Assembly (NCBI GenBank): GCA_963843645.1 | Contig: CAWJLE010000003.1 | Location: 1,364,001-1,428,000 of the forward strand | Direction of reading: 5' to 3' | From: CAWJLE01 sp963843645 | GTDB lineage: Bacteria > Chloroflexota > Anaerolineae > DAOTYC01 | Length of the DNA: 64,000 nt | In this document: positions 1 to 8,357 of the stretch, piece by piece | Layout: each line of letters opens with the position of its first letter | How positions within the stretch are numbered: the stretch's first letter is position 1 | Notes under the pieces: model-generated | What the model was told of the DNA's origin: nothing | Seen by the model: only the letters and a program-made list of their open reading frames with translations | The model's database searches: none | Position numbers and translations under genes: made by a program

Positions 1-1
1 G

Positions 2-799
2 CCGATTGCCGCCACGATGTCGATTGAGGCCGGCGGGCTAAACTCCGTCATGCCCATTTCGGTGGCTGCCGAGCTGGGCCTGCCAATGGTCGATTGCGAC
101 GGCATGGGGCGAGCCTTCCCGGAGATCCAGATGGTGACGCACACCATCTTCGGCGTCAGTGCGACTCCAATGGCGCTCGCCGACGAAAAGGGCAACAGCG
201 TGCTGATCAACACCATCAACAACCGCTGGACCGAGACCTTCTCGCGCAGCCTCACCGTCGACATGGGCGGATCGGCGTTGATCGCGCTGTACGCCGCCAC
301 CGGACGGCAGCTCAAAGAGCTGGCGGTCCGTGGCACCATCAGTTTCGCCGAAGAAATCGGGCGTACGGTGCGCCGCGCACACGTGGCCGACACCAACCCG
401 ATCGAAGCGGTGCGACGAGTCACGAAGGGCTTTCTGGCATTCAAGGGCAAGATCGTCGATCTGCAACGACGTACGGTGGGCGGCTTCGCGCGCGGCGAGG
501 CCCACCTCGACGGCCTGGACGAATATGATGGCTCTCAGCTCGTTCTCCACTTCCAAAACGAGCATCTCGTTGCCATCCGCGACGGCGAGTACATCGTCAC
601 TGTACCCGACTTGATCGCCGTCCTGGACGCTGACACCGGCGAGCCCATCACTACAGAGGCAATTCGTTACGGCTTCCGTGTCGCTGTCATCGGCATGCCG
701 TGCGACGCGCGCTGGCGCACGCCCAAGGGCCTTGAGATCGCGGGCCCACGCTATTTCGGATACGATACCGACTACGTCCCCGTCGAGCAGCGCCTTTAG
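2..799 (+). CDS. DUF917 family protein (partial, 5' end outside window)
   Basis: The frame is open from the first bases of the window, so the N-terminus is missing; about 265 residues remain. The sequence matches the C-terminal two thirds of the DUF917 family (S-methyl thiohydantoin desulfurase/hydantoinase-associated proteins). These are often encoded beside hydantoinase/oxoprolinase genes and act on small amide or thiohydantoin substrates. No signal peptide or membrane segment is visible in the part present. The gene is followed by a long perfect palindrome that probably ends the transcript. The specific substrate cannot be read from the sequence. Confidence 0.75.
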   Translation, partial: PIAATMSIEAGGLNSVMPISVAAELGLPMVDCDGMGRAFPEIQMVTHTIFGVSATPMALADEKGNSVLINTINNRWTETFSRSLTVDMGGSALIALYAATGRQLKELAVRGTISFAEEIGRTVRRAHVADTNPIEAVRRVTKGFLAFKGKIVDLQRRTVGGFARGEAHLDGLDEYDGSQLVLHFQNEHLVAIRDGEYIVTVPDLIAVLDADTGEPITTEAIRYGFRVAVIGMPCDARWRTPKGLEIAGPRYFGYDTDYVPVEQRL

Positions 800-826
800 C
801 AGGCCGGCTGATCGCCCGGCGTCTCT

Positions 827-866
827 GCCCCTGTCCCCGGCCGCTGCAGCGGTCGGGGACAGGGGC
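827..866 (+). terminator. 40-bp palindrome, terminator-like hairpin
   Basis: A 13-bp arm (827-839) pairs perfectly with 854-866. The interior continues as a G.T pair and the palindrome CCGCTGCAGCGG, so nearly the whole 40 bp can fold back. It lies 28 bases after the DUF917 stop codon. No T-run follows, so it may act by structure alone or be a dispersed palindromic repeat. Confidence 0.5.
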
Positions 867-976
867 CTCATGTCAACGTCCATTGTTCCATAACTCACAG
901 ACTCATTCCGCAGTATTTGCTGCTCGTGCTCTTGGACGTCCCATTTCCGACATCGATCAATTCAGTGCAATTGTCC

Positions 977-1006
977 TTGCCTTCCAAGGCTCCGACGTGC
1001 TATACT
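977..1006 (+). promoter_or_regulatory. Probable promoter of the MNT-HEPN pair
   Basis: TTGCCT at 977-982 and TATACT at 1001-1006 are 18 bp apart, and the -10 has a TGC extension. The nucleotidyltransferase start lies about 55 bases after the expected transcription start. Confidence 0.5.
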
Positions 1007-1067
1007 GTGAGAAGTGGACCGGGCAGTCGTTCGACAGATATGTTGATGTGCAGTCGAGGAGAAAGCC

Positions 1068-1481
1068 GTGTCTCCGCAAAGCGTGGCCTATTCAGATGAG
1101 CGTCCCTGGCCGGTCGGTGGCAGAGCGCTCATCGACGGCGTCAACCCGCCGGGGTTCGAGCCGGTCACTGACCGCATTCTGGCCGAGATGGTACACAGGA
1201 TCGCCGTTGCATTGCAGCCACAACGGATCATCCTCTTTGGCTCTTACGTATATGGCACCCCGTCCGAAGATAGCGATGTCGACCTGCTGGTCGTCCTGGA
1301 CACGGACGCCCGACCGGCGGACCGCTATTCCGCCGTCTCAAAACTCATCCGCCCCAGACCGTTTCCAGTCGACATCCTCGTCAAGACTCCCAAAGAGATC
1401 GAGGAAGCGCTCAACGAAGACGATGCCTTCGTGGCTGAGATTGTAACCAGGGGGCGGGTGCTCTATGAGCGAGGCGAATGA
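1068..1481 (+). CDS. MNT-type nucleotidyltransferase (antitoxin-like)
   Basis: A 137-residue minimal nucleotidyltransferase. The glycine-serine helix and first acidic pair are visible as GSYVYGTPSEDSDVDLLVV around residues 55-73, the hallmark of the Pol-beta/MNT fold. The GTG start at 1068 has GAGGAGA just upstream. The gene overlaps the next one by 17 bases. Known MNT/HEPN pairs form type VII toxin-antitoxin modules in which the MNT protein modifies and silences the HEPN RNase. This gene is inferred to be the antitoxin half, though solitary roles are also reported for such pairs. Confidence 0.8.
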   Translation: MSPQSVAYSDERPWPVGGRALIDGVNPPGFEPVTDRILAEMVHRIAVALQPQRIILFGSYVYGTPSEDSDVDLLVVLDTDARPADRYSAVSKLIRPRPFPVDILVKTPKEIEEALNEDDAFVAEIVTRGRVLYERGE

Positions 1482-1869
1482 CCCCTCGTCCTGGATTGAG
1501 CGCGCTGAAGAGGATCTCATACTGGCGCGCTGGTCCGTGAGACGAAGGCCTCCGTTGCCCTACGGAGGTGCATTCCACGCTCAGCAATGCGCGGAGAAGT
1601 ACCTCAAAGCCGTGCTGGTCGCCAAAGGTCAGGCATTTCCCAAGACTCACGATTTGGCCGCCCTGAGCGACTTGTGCCTGAAGAACGGCATCCTCATTCC
1701 CGTCGACCAGGATGCCCTTGAGCGCCTGGCAGGTTACTCAATCCAGGTACGATATCCGGGTGAGAGCCCGGATCTGGCTGAAGTCCGCGAAGCGCTTGAC
1801 ACAGCGCTCGCCGTGCGCCGTTTTGCGCGGAAGATGCTGAAGCTCTCCGGACCTCCCACTACGCCATGA
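1465..1869 (+). CDS. HEPN domain protein (toxin-like partner of MNT)
   Basis: A 134-residue all-helical protein of the HEPN family. The typical helix HAQQCAEKYLKAVL is at about residues 33-46, followed by KTHDLAALSD and the late RYPGE segment. It starts inside the 3' end of the MNT gene (17-base overlap), which implies coupled translation. In canonical toxic HEPNs an R-x4-6-H motif cleaves RNA. Here the RYPG-type segment of the other HEPN branch is present and a clear R-x-H motif is not obvious, so RNase activity is uncertain. A ribosome site (GGGGGCGGG) precedes the ATG. Confidence 0.8.
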   Translation: MSEANDPSSWIERAEEDLILARWSVRRRPPLPYGGAFHAQQCAEKYLKAVLVAKGQAFPKTHDLAALSDLCLKNGILIPVDQDALERLAGYSIQVRYPGESPDLAEVREALDTALAVRRFARKMLKLSGPPTTP

Positions 1870-1884
1870 CTGCCGCCGCCTCGT

Positions 1885-1913
1885 TTGGCCACGCACTGCA
1901 CGTGTGCTAAAAT
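1885..1913 (+). promoter_or_regulatory. Possible promoter of the GNAT gene
   Basis: TTGGCC at 1885-1890 and TAAAAT at 1908-1913 are 17 bp apart, with a TGC extended -10. It lies between the HEPN stop and the acetyltransferase start at 1955. Confidence 0.4.
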
Positions 1914-1954
1914 CGAGGTGCCGTTTGACTGCTCCCGGCGGCGGGTGATTCGCC

Positions 1955-2380
1955 ATGAACCTGTTGAGGCACCAGCCCATCCCATTGTTGGAGCCCGAGT
2001 CCGGGCAGCCTTTCTTCGTCGACTCACAGGGCCGCTCTTATCGGTTCTTTTGGTACGACGAGGAATGGGAAGCGTTTCTGCTCCACGAGGTCACACGTGT
2101 GGGTCATCTGACGCTGGAGTGGAATCTGCCCCAACTCAGGCTCGCTACCATCAGAGTCGAGCCCGACTATCGCTGCCGAGGACTGGGAACGGCGGCGCTA
2201 CAGGTCGTCGTCGCCCTCGCGCGCAAGAAGCGAGCTGCCGAGATCACCGCCTTCATCGTGCGCAAGGACCTGGATTGTATGCCACAGCTGCCCGACTGGT
2301 ACGCCAAACGCGGCTTCCGTGTCACGCCCGCGCAATCGGAACTAATAGCTTACGACCTGTTCATGAATCTCGCCTCATAG
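1955..2380 (+). CDS. GNAT family N-acetyltransferase
   Basis: A 141-residue single GNAT domain. The acetyl-CoA pyrophosphate loop is visible as YRCRGLGTAAL around residues 74-84, preceded by the strand ATIRVEP. The C-terminal LPDWYAKRGFRV segment is the usual beta6-alpha4 of the fold. It transfers an acetyl group from acetyl-CoA to an unknown amine. The next gene is convergent, with its stop 8 bases away. The substrate cannot be predicted. Confidence 0.8.
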   Translation: MNLLRHQPIPLLEPESGQPFFVDSQGRSYRFFWYDEEWEAFLLHEVTRVGHLTLEWNLPQLRLATIRVEPDYRCRGLGTAALQVVVALARKKRAAEITAFIVRKDLDCMPQLPDWYAKRGFRVTPAQSELIAYDLFMNLAS

Positions 2381-2387
2381 GAAACTG

Positions 2388-3038
2388 TCACTTCTTCGGC
2401 TTATAGAGTCCCGCAGGGTTCACCACCAGCATCCCGGCCTGGAATGAGATCCGGTCCATGGGAGACAGTTCCGCAGCCACCTCCGCTGAAATCAGAGGAT
2501 AGGCGCGCACGTGGTTGAGGCGTTCCTCAGTCGCGTCCGCTGCGCGATCGTCCGTCATCCAGTCCGATACGTCGAGAGGCGGCAGGCTGAGCGGCGCCCG
2601 GTACTCTCGCAGCGTTTTCATTCCGTCAGAGTTGAAGTAGACCTCGAAATACGACAGCACCAGCTCCCGCACCGTCCGATAGATTGGCTCGCGGTAGCGC
2701 AGCCCAACGAAGTTAGACTTGGCCACCGCCCCCAAGCAGCCGTGACGCTTGTAGATTGCAAGAATGTGATCGTCGTCCGTGCCGGGAACGGGCAGCATTT
2801 GCACCAACATCGGGGGATGCCCCAGCCGCCAAAGCGCCCCCGCCGCGAACAGCGCGCCGTCCAGGCAGTGCGCCAGGCGATCGTGCATCACCCGCAGCGG
2901 ACTGCGGTTGACGTCCTCAGGCGAGTATGGGATAGCATCAAGGTAAGCCTGTATCTCAAACGGGTGGTTCAGGTTGCGCCACGCGTTCAGTTGCCCGGCA
3001 TCCAATTGCGATTCGAAGTGCGATAACGTCGTCGTCAT
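2388..3038 (-). CDS. Conserved hypothetical, transglutaminase-like
   Basis: A 216-residue soluble protein without signal peptide. I do not recognise a named family. A Cys in HCLDGALFAAGALWRLG (about residue 58) followed about 33 residues later by His in DDDHILAIY fits the order of a papain/transglutaminase-like Cys-His pair. The surrounding helix and strand pattern also suits that fold, but this is inference. The gene is convergent with the GNAT gene and divergent from the CARDB lipoprotein-like gene at 3282. Confidence 0.5.
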   Translation of the reverse strand: MTTTLSHFESQLDAGQLNAWRNLNHPFEIQAYLDAIPYSPEDVNRSPLRVMHDRLAHCLDGALFAAGALWRLGHPPMLVQMLPVPGTDDDHILAIYKRHGCLGAVAKSNFVGLRYREPIYRTVRELVLSYFEVYFNSDGMKTLREYRAPLSLPPLDVSDWMTDDRAADATEERLNHVRAYPLISAEVAAELSPMDRISFQAGMLVVNPAGLYKPKK

Positions 3039-3281
3039 AAATAAGATCGCCTCCCCGGTGCGGCCCGATTGCGCAGTTTATTTCTCAGCCCGTTGCTGCG
3101 GGGGCTTTTCTTGTGTACAATCGGCGCTGTTTTTCGGTACCAGTCGGTCCATCCGGCCGTAGCGCGCTTATAATATCGTCGCGTCGTTCGTATAAGACAA
3201 TAGTACCATGTTCTTTGTTGTGCGGATATGATATACTGAATGGGCATGCCGCATGTCTTCAATTCAGGAAGAAGGTGATCT

Positions 3282-3848
3282 TTGAAGCCGAACAACGCCG
3301 GAATCTCTATATTCGCCGGAATCGCCCTGATCGCCGCGCTGTTCACGTATTCCGGCATGCCGACCCTTGGAAAAGCGTTTGCGGACGGCACTACGCTGTC
3401 GCCAGTCGCCTTCCTACCTTTTATCGCTTCGAACTTCGACGGCATTCCCACGCTCACGCCAATCCCAACACCCACACTGACTCCAACTCCCGTCGTGCCG
3501 CGCGCGGACCTTATCGTCACCAGCCTTGCCTACACGGAAACGTTCACTTACTACGGCAAACCGGTCCACTTCCAGATGACCGTCAAGAACCAGGGTGATG
3601 CCGCTGCGGAGAACTTCGACGTGGCCTGGAATCCCCTCGGCGCGGACCATACTGGCGATTGGATCACAGTGGCTTCCGACGTGGATCTGAGTTCCAACGA
3701 GGACAAAACAATCTATTGGACTCACACCTGGTACGCTGTCGCTGAGTACACCACAGTCGGCATGGCCGACTACGGCGACAAGATCGCCGAATCGGATGAG
3801 ACCAACAACACTGCCGAACGCAATGTGTCCGTCGACGATGACTTCTAG
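3282..3848 (+). CDS. Secreted CARDB-domain protein
   Basis: 188 residues starting at TTG, preceded by AGGAAGAAGGTGA. Residues 1-35 form an N-terminal signal or anchor. A T/P-rich linker (about 55-70) follows, and then one CARDB/Ig-like adhesion domain beginning ADLIVTSLAY and ending SDETNNTAERNVSV, both typical of CARDB. It is probably displayed at the cell surface as a structural or adhesive module; no enzyme motif is present. A TATACT element lies at 3232-3237 with no good -35. Confidence 0.7.
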   Translation: MKPNNAGISIFAGIALIAALFTYSGMPTLGKAFADGTTLSPVAFLPFIASNFDGIPTLTPIPTPTLTPTPVVPRADLIVTSLAYTETFTYYGKPVHFQMTVKNQGDAAAENFDVAWNPLGADHTGDWITVASDVDLSSNEDKTIYWTHTWYAVAEYTTVGMADYGDKIAESDETNNTAERNVSVDDDF

Positions 3849-3853
3849 ACTCC

Positions 3854-4333
3854 TCAGCGCTTGATACGGTCGCGGTAGGCCATGATTTGCGCGGCGTGCT
3901 CGCGCTTGTGGCCAAAACCCAGCCGCACGATGAAATCGTCGATACTGGCCTGCGGATCGTACCAGGGGACCGTGCCCACCTCGCGCAGTTTGGCCGCGGA
4001 GATCGCGTCCAGGACCGCAGCTGCACGAGCGTGCGCGTCCACGTACTCCGCCCAGACCTCAGACGGACGCCGATCGTGACGCTCGGCTACTTTGTCGTCG
4101 TTATACGTCGCCCACTGTGACCGATACTCGTCCAGATGAGGCGTCACGTCGTCGCTCGAAAACAAGCCCAGTCCCTCCGCAAGCACATGCTCGTACCCGG
4201 CCAGGTGAGCGATGATTTCTCGCACTGACCACACTCCACAGACCCCGCCGGTCTCCCAATCCGCTTGCGGCAGCCCGTCCGTCGCCTTGATGACTGACTG
4301 GTGGCCACGCTCCAGAATATCCTTCGCATTCAT
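3854..4333 (-). CDS. DinB/mycothiol maleylpyruvate isomerase-like protein
   Basis: 159 residues from the ATG at 4333, chosen because GGAGGA lies just upstream; a longer frame to 4477 has no ribosome site. The four-helix DinB fold is suggested by WSVREIIAHLAGYEHVL (first metal His) and GHKREHAAQIMAYRDRI at the C-terminus (second and third His). Members bind a divalent metal and act as thiol-dependent transferases or stress proteins. The reaction here is unknown. It is transcribed divergently from the HEAT-repeat gene. Confidence 0.75.
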   Translation of the reverse strand: MNAKDILERGHQSVIKATDGLPQADWETGGVCGVWSVREIIAHLAGYEHVLAEGLGLFSSDDVTPHLDEYRSQWATYNDDKVAERHDRRPSEVWAEYVDAHARAAAVLDAISAAKLREVGTVPWYDPQASIDDFIVRLGFGHKREHAAQIMAYRDRIKR

Positions 4334-4391
4334 CGCCTGTTCCTCCAAAAGCCCACCTGCTGTCTGATCCGCCTGCTCCAGATTGCGGGTC

Positions 4392-4397
4392 ATTATA
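4392..4397 (-). promoter_or_regulatory. -10 element for the DinB gene
   Basis: On the minus strand this reads TGC-TATAAT, an extended -10 about 58 bases upstream of the DinB ATG. It interleaves with the plus-strand promoter at 4405-4433, so the two genes may share control. Confidence 0.5.
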
Positions 4398-4404
4398 GCA
4401 CGGG

Positions 4405-4433
4405 TTGACAAAACTCGCCCGGCTGCGTAGACT
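4405..4433 (+). promoter_or_regulatory. Promoter of the HEAT-repeat gene
   Basis: TTGACA at 4405-4410, a 17-bp spacer, and TAGACT at 4428-4433. The gene's ATG is at 4505. Confidence 0.6.
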
Positions 4434-4504
4434 GGACCATGTTCGATCTGGCGCCGGGTGATTGTGTTCTGGAGCACTCAGACATTTTCGGAAGAGAGGC
4501 GACC

Positions 4505-5258
4505 ATGTCCAAATTCGACGAATACCGCGCGACACTGCATTCTCTCTCCGAATGGGAGCCGTACGTCCGTGCTGAGTGTGGCCTGCCGGGCCCGCGGGGC
4601 AACCTGGAGCTGGCACATGCCGTGGCGCAGGAAGGCGATGAGGCGCTCTTTCGCCGGTGGGCCGGCCTCGGCCCGGACCGGGCCCCGGAGAACACGCCTG
4701 ATGGCTTCCTGGTCGTCTGCGGAGTGATCGGGCTGGGGTGGATCGCCGCCGGAGCCGCCACGCGCACCGTGGACAAAGACCGGTTGGCGGATCTGCGGCG
4801 TTACGCGTCGGATCCGCGTTGGCGCGTGCGCGAGGCCGTCGCCATGGCCCTGCAGTACGTTGGCGATGCGGACATGGACGCCCTGCTCGCCGAAATGGAA
4901 CGCTGGGTCAGAGGGCAACCCTTTGGAGCAGCGCGCGGCGGCAGCCGCTCTCTGCGAGCCACGCCTGCTTCACGGTCCGGCCCACGCCCGCGGTGTGCTC
5001 GCCATCCTCAATGCCATCACCGCGAGCATCCCGGACCAGGGGGATCGGCGAGGCGAAGCGTTCAAGGCCCTGCGCAAGGGCCTGGGCTATTGCTGGAGCG
5101 TTGCCGTCGTAGCCCTTCCCGTCGAGGGCAAGCCGCTCATGGAGAAATGGCTGGAACATCCCGATCCGGACATCCGCTGGATCATGCGGGAGAACCTCAA
5201 GAAGAACCGTCTCGCGCGCATGGACGCAAACTGGGTGTCTCGCATGCAGGGAAGCTAG
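4505..5258 (+). CDS. HEAT-repeat protein, with one frameshift
   Basis: Starts at ATG 4505 with a GAGAGGCGACC leader. The first frame gives about 137 residues of armadillo/HEAT helices, including RYASDPRWRVREAVAMALQ. It then continues in the next frame with GNPLEQRAAAAALCEPRLL and a last HEAT-like unit HPDPDIRWIMRENL, ending at 5258. One extra base in the GAGGGC run at about 4911-4917 would explain the break. Restored length is about 250 residues. HEAT proteins are scaffolds, and DNA-glycosylase-like relatives exist, but no catalytic residue can be named. The break may be a sequence error. Confidence 0.65.
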
Positions 5259-5296
5259 TCCTGGAATCTGGGGAGGCGCCCTTTTCTGACCGCTCT

Positions 5297-5325
5297 TTGA
5301 CACGCGCCCCGAACGATGTTATGAT
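5297..5325 (+). promoter_or_regulatory. Promoter of the U32-methyltransferase-PKS operon
   Basis: TTGACA at 5297-5302, a 17-bp spacer and TATGAT at 5320-5325. The first gene starts at 5398, giving a leader of roughly 65 bases. Confidence 0.7.
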
Positions 5326-5397
5326 CCGGTTGTCGTTTGTTCCCCTCGTTTGCTCGCAGCATGTTTCGATCTCACATCGAAGAGGCAAGACAACGCC

Positions 5398-6594
5398 ATG
5401 AGACTGGCACTCGCAGCCAATTACGACCCCGACCTGCTGCCGCAACTCAAGCCCTACGACGTCTACGAAGTCTACGGCAAGCTTCCCTACGACATCGTCG
5501 GAGGAGGGCGGCCGACCTACATGAGCACTCCCATGGATCGCCAGAAGCTCGCCGATTACGTGGCGGCGGTCCATCACAATGGCATGGAATTCGACTACCT
5601 GCTGAATGCGGCATGTCTCGGCAACCTTGAATGGACGAAATCGTTCCACATCGCGCTCAACGAGTTGCTCGATTGGGTCTCTGAGATCGGCGCGGACACG
5701 GTCACCGTCGTTCTGCCTTACCTGGCCCAGATCGTCAAGAAGCGCTATCCGCATTTCAAGGTCAAGGTCGGCATCTACGCCCAGGTCGATACAGTGCAGC
5801 GCGCCCGCTACTGGGAGGATTTGGGTGTGGATGCCATCAACCTCGAGTCCTTCTCCATCAATCGTGACTTCGAGAAGCTGGCTCGCATCCGTGAAGCCGT
5901 CAGCTGCGATCTGCCGCTGATCGCCAATCATTTCTGTCAGCCGAATTGTCCGTTCCAGATTCAGCATCAGAACGGCCACGCTCACGCATCCGGCAAGGAA
6001 CGTCGCTTTCTGATCGATTATCCGCTGCTGCAGTGTAACTATCGGCGCTACACCAATCCTGCGCTGATCATCTCTTCCGGCTGGATTCGGCCCGAGGACA
6101 TCTGGCACTACGAGGCGATGGGCTACACTACGTTCAAGCTGATCGAGCGCAACATCCCATCCGAGGCCCTGCTGGAGCGCGCCAGGGCGTATTCCGAGCG
6201 CCATTTCGAGGGCAATTTCGCTGCCCTGCTCTTCTCCTGGGGATTCAAGAAGCATCCGCCCCGTTTCAGCTGGTGGCACCTGATGCGAACCTTTGGCCCG
6301 TGGCACATTCATCCGAGCAAGTATGCCATGGTGCGCGATTTCCTGAAATTGCAGGGCATCTTCTTCACTCAGGAGGATATGCCGATCACCATCGACTCAC
6401 GCAAGATCCCGTCCGATTTCATCGAGCATTTCCAGAACGACGATTGCTGCGATCGAGACTGCAACCGATGCGGCTACTGTGCGTCTATTGCCGCCGAGGC
6501 CGTCCACATCGACCCGGCCTTCCTGGCGCGCGTCCTGCCCCTGTACGAGAAGGTTCAGTCGCTCCTCGTAACCGGGGAGATGTGGGGTGTCTAG
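5398..6594 (+). CDS. Peptidase U32 family protein (UbiU/UbiV-type Fe-S fold)
   Basis: 398 residues from ATG 5398, before which no strong ribosome site is visible. The protein follows the U32 barrel plan. It has an N-terminal LALAANYDPDLLPQL strand, NHFCQPNCPF at about 175-185, LQCNYRR at about 212, and a cysteine-rich tail CCDRDCNRCGYC. In E. coli UbiU/UbiV, conserved U32 cysteines hold a [4Fe-4S] cluster needed for oxygen-independent ring hydroxylation of ubiquinone precursors; other U32 members are called proteases or RNA hydroxylases. It overlaps the methyltransferase by 8 bases and shares an operon with a type III polyketide synthase. A role as hydroxylase in polyketide tailoring is inferred from this context. 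Confidence 0.75.
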   Translation: MRLALAANYDPDLLPQLKPYDVYEVYGKLPYDIVGGGRPTYMSTPMDRQKLADYVAAVHHNGMEFDYLLNAACLGNLEWTKSFHIALNELLDWVSEIGADTVTVVLPYLAQIVKKRYPHFKVKVGIYAQVDTVQRARYWEDLGVDAINLESFSINRDFEKLARIREAVSCDLPLIANHFCQPNCPFQIQHQNGHAHASGKERRFLIDYPLLQCNYRRYTNPALIISSGWIRPEDIWHYEAMGYTTFKLIERNIPSEALLERARAYSERHFEGNFAALLFSWGFKKHPPRFSWWHLMRTFGPWHIHPSKYAMVRDFLKLQGIFFTQEDMPITIDSRKIPSDFIEHFQNDDCCDRDCNRCGYCASIAAEAVHIDPAFLARVLPLYEKVQSLLVTGEMWGV

Positions 6595-7287
6595 TCGCCG
6601 CCCGCTCGATCCCGAGTGGATGGACTTGCCAACCTTCGACCTGCCGCAGGTGGTGGGCACGTTTCGCTTCATCGAGATCGTGAATCGTTGGCTGGGTGGG
6701 ACCTCAGCCCTCATCTCGTACTTCGCCCGTGAGAGTCGCGCTGGGCGCCCGATCGCACCTACACAGTGCTGGACGCAGGATGCGGCAGCGGAGATTCCGC
6801 GAGGGCCCTCGTCGGCTGGGCCCGACGTCGTGGTGTGCGCCTGCACATCGACGCGGTGGACAACCATCCCCTCACTGCCGACCTGGCTCAGCGGACTTGC
6901 GCCGCTTTCCCCGAAATCACCTGCACCTGCCGCGACGCGTTTGCCCTCGACGGCCAGCGACACGACTACATTATTATGTCAATGTTTCTGCATCACTTCC
7001 CGGATGAGGAGATCCCCGACGTCATGAAGCGTCTTCTGGCCGCGTGTCGACGCCAGGTCGTCGTCAACGACCTGGTGCGCTCGCCGCTGCACTACGCCGG
7101 CACGTGGCTCTTTACCCTGCTGACGTCGGACGTCTTCCGACACGATGCCCGTCTGTCGGTGCGGAAGGGTTTCGTGCCGGAAGACCTGGCGCGGCTCCTG
7201 CGCGGCCATGGCATCCACAATTTCCGGATGGAGCGACGCTTCTTCTATCGTTTGTTATTGACTATCGGCAAGGAGGCTTCATCGTAG
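6587..7287 (+). CDS. Class I SAM methyltransferase, with one frameshift
   Basis: GTG start at 6587 with GGGGAG upstream, overlapping the U32 gene. The first frame carries the N-terminal helix PEWMDLPTFDL...FRFIEIVNRWLGG. After a one-base loss between about 6731 and 6745 it continues as APDRTYTVLDAGCGSGD (SAM motif I), then IIMSMFLHHFPDEE (motif IV region) and VVVNDLVRSPLHY. This layout resembles methyltransferases that travel with type III polyketide synthases and methylate phenolic or pyrone lipids. Restored length is about 233 residues. The frameshift may be a sequence error. Confidence 0.75.
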
Positions 7288-7292
7288 ATCGC

Positions 7293-8354
7293 ATGGACGT
7301 CAGACTCGTTGGACTCGGCACTGCCAATCCCCCGCTCCGCGTCAGCCAGAGAGAGGTTTTCGACACTTATGTCGCTCTGGTTCCCATGTCGCAGAAAGCC
7401 CGCGACGTGCTCAAACAGGTTCTCGTCGACAATCCGTCGATTGCCTACCGCAACATGGCCATGGATTCACTGGCTGAATGCGTGTTTCACAATACCCAGG
7501 ACGAGCTGATCGTTCGTTATCAGAAGTACGCTGTGCCCATGGCGCTCGATGCCGCCCGTAACGCGCTGGACCAGGCCGGCCTGGCATCCGCTGACATCGA
7601 CGCCGTCGTCGCAAACACGTGCACCGGATACCTCTGCCCCGGACTGACCAGCTACGTGGCAGAGGGCCTCGGGCTGCGCAAGAACGTCCACCCCTTCGAT
7701 CTTCAGGGCATGGGCTGCGGCGGGGCTATTCCTTGCCTGGAAACCGGTTACAATTACTTGTTGGCGCATCCGAACAGCAACGTATTGACTCTGTCCGTGG
7801 AAATATGCACTGCGACGATCTTTTTCTCAGAGGATCCGGCCATCCTCGTTTCGAACGCCATATTCGGTGACGGCGCCGCCGCCACGGTCTTGACGAATCG
7901 CCCGGGCACCCGCGGCTTGCGCGTGAAGGCGTTTGCCTCCGGCCTGTTCCCAGAGTACCGCCAGCACCTGCAGTACGCCACGCAGGACGGCAAGCTCAAG
8001 AACGTGCTGAGCCAGCGGGTCCCGACGCTGGGCGCCCGATGCGGCAAGCAGGCCATCGACGACCTTCTCTCGGAAGCAGGCCTGGGCTATGACGACGTGG
8101 CACACTGGGTGGTCCATACCGGCGGCGAGAAGGTCCTCGACGCTTTTCAGCGCTCGCTGACTCTGCCCAACGAGGCCGTGCGCTCGGCGCGGACCGTTTT
8201 GCACGACTACGGCAACATGTCGTCCGCATCAGTCCTGTTCGTGCTCGGCGAAACGCTGCGCTCGCAACAAATCCGGCCCGGCGACCGGCTGATGATGGTC
8301 AGCTTCGGCGCCGGCTTCAGCGCCTTCGCCGCCCTGTTGGAGCAAACCGAGTGA
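7293..8354 (+). CDS. Type III polyketide synthase (chalcone synthase-like)
   Basis: 353 residues from ATG 7293; GGAGG lies about 17 bases upstream, so the start is moderately sure. The catalytic triad is visible: Cys in LQGMGCGGAIPC (about residue 142), His in WVVHTGGEKVLDAF (about 274), and Asn in YGNMSSASVLFVL (about 308). These proteins extend an acyl-CoA with malonyl-CoA and cyclise the product to resorcinols, pyrones or phloroglucinols without an acyl carrier protein. FGDGAAA also fits the thiolase fold. It is the last gene of the operon and its stop abuts the convergent sco stop. The product is likely a lipid-like phenol, given the methyltransferase and U32 neighbours; substrate chain length cannot be seen. 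Confidence 0.9.
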   Translation: MDVRLVGLGTANPPLRVSQREVFDTYVALVPMSQKARDVLKQVLVDNPSIAYRNMAMDSLAECVFHNTQDELIVRYQKYAVPMALDAARNALDQAGLASADIDAVVANTCTGYLCPGLTSYVAEGLGLRKNVHPFDLQGMGCGGAIPCLETGYNYLLAHPNSNVLTLSVEICTATIFFSEDPAILVSNAIFGDGAAATVLTNRPGTRGLRVKAFASGLFPEYRQHLQYATQDGKLKNVLSQRVPTLGARCGKQAIDDLLSEAGLGYDDVAHWVVHTGGEKVLDAFQRSLTLPNEAVRSARTVLHDYGNMSSASVLFVLGETLRSQQIRPGDRLMMVSFGAGFSAFAALLEQTE

Positions 8355-8357
8355 CTA

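Noticed and set aside
38..898. Long minus-strand open frame over the DUF917 gene
   Set aside because: A shadow of the real gene on the other strand in GC-rich DNA, with no domain.
1141..1180. tRNA T-arm-like GGTTCGAG
   Set aside because: It lies in the nucleotidyltransferase gene and no cloverleaf can be formed around it.
4905..4920. Programmed frameshift in the HEAT gene
   Set aside because: No slippery heptamer or downstream pseudoknot is seen; one extra base explains it.
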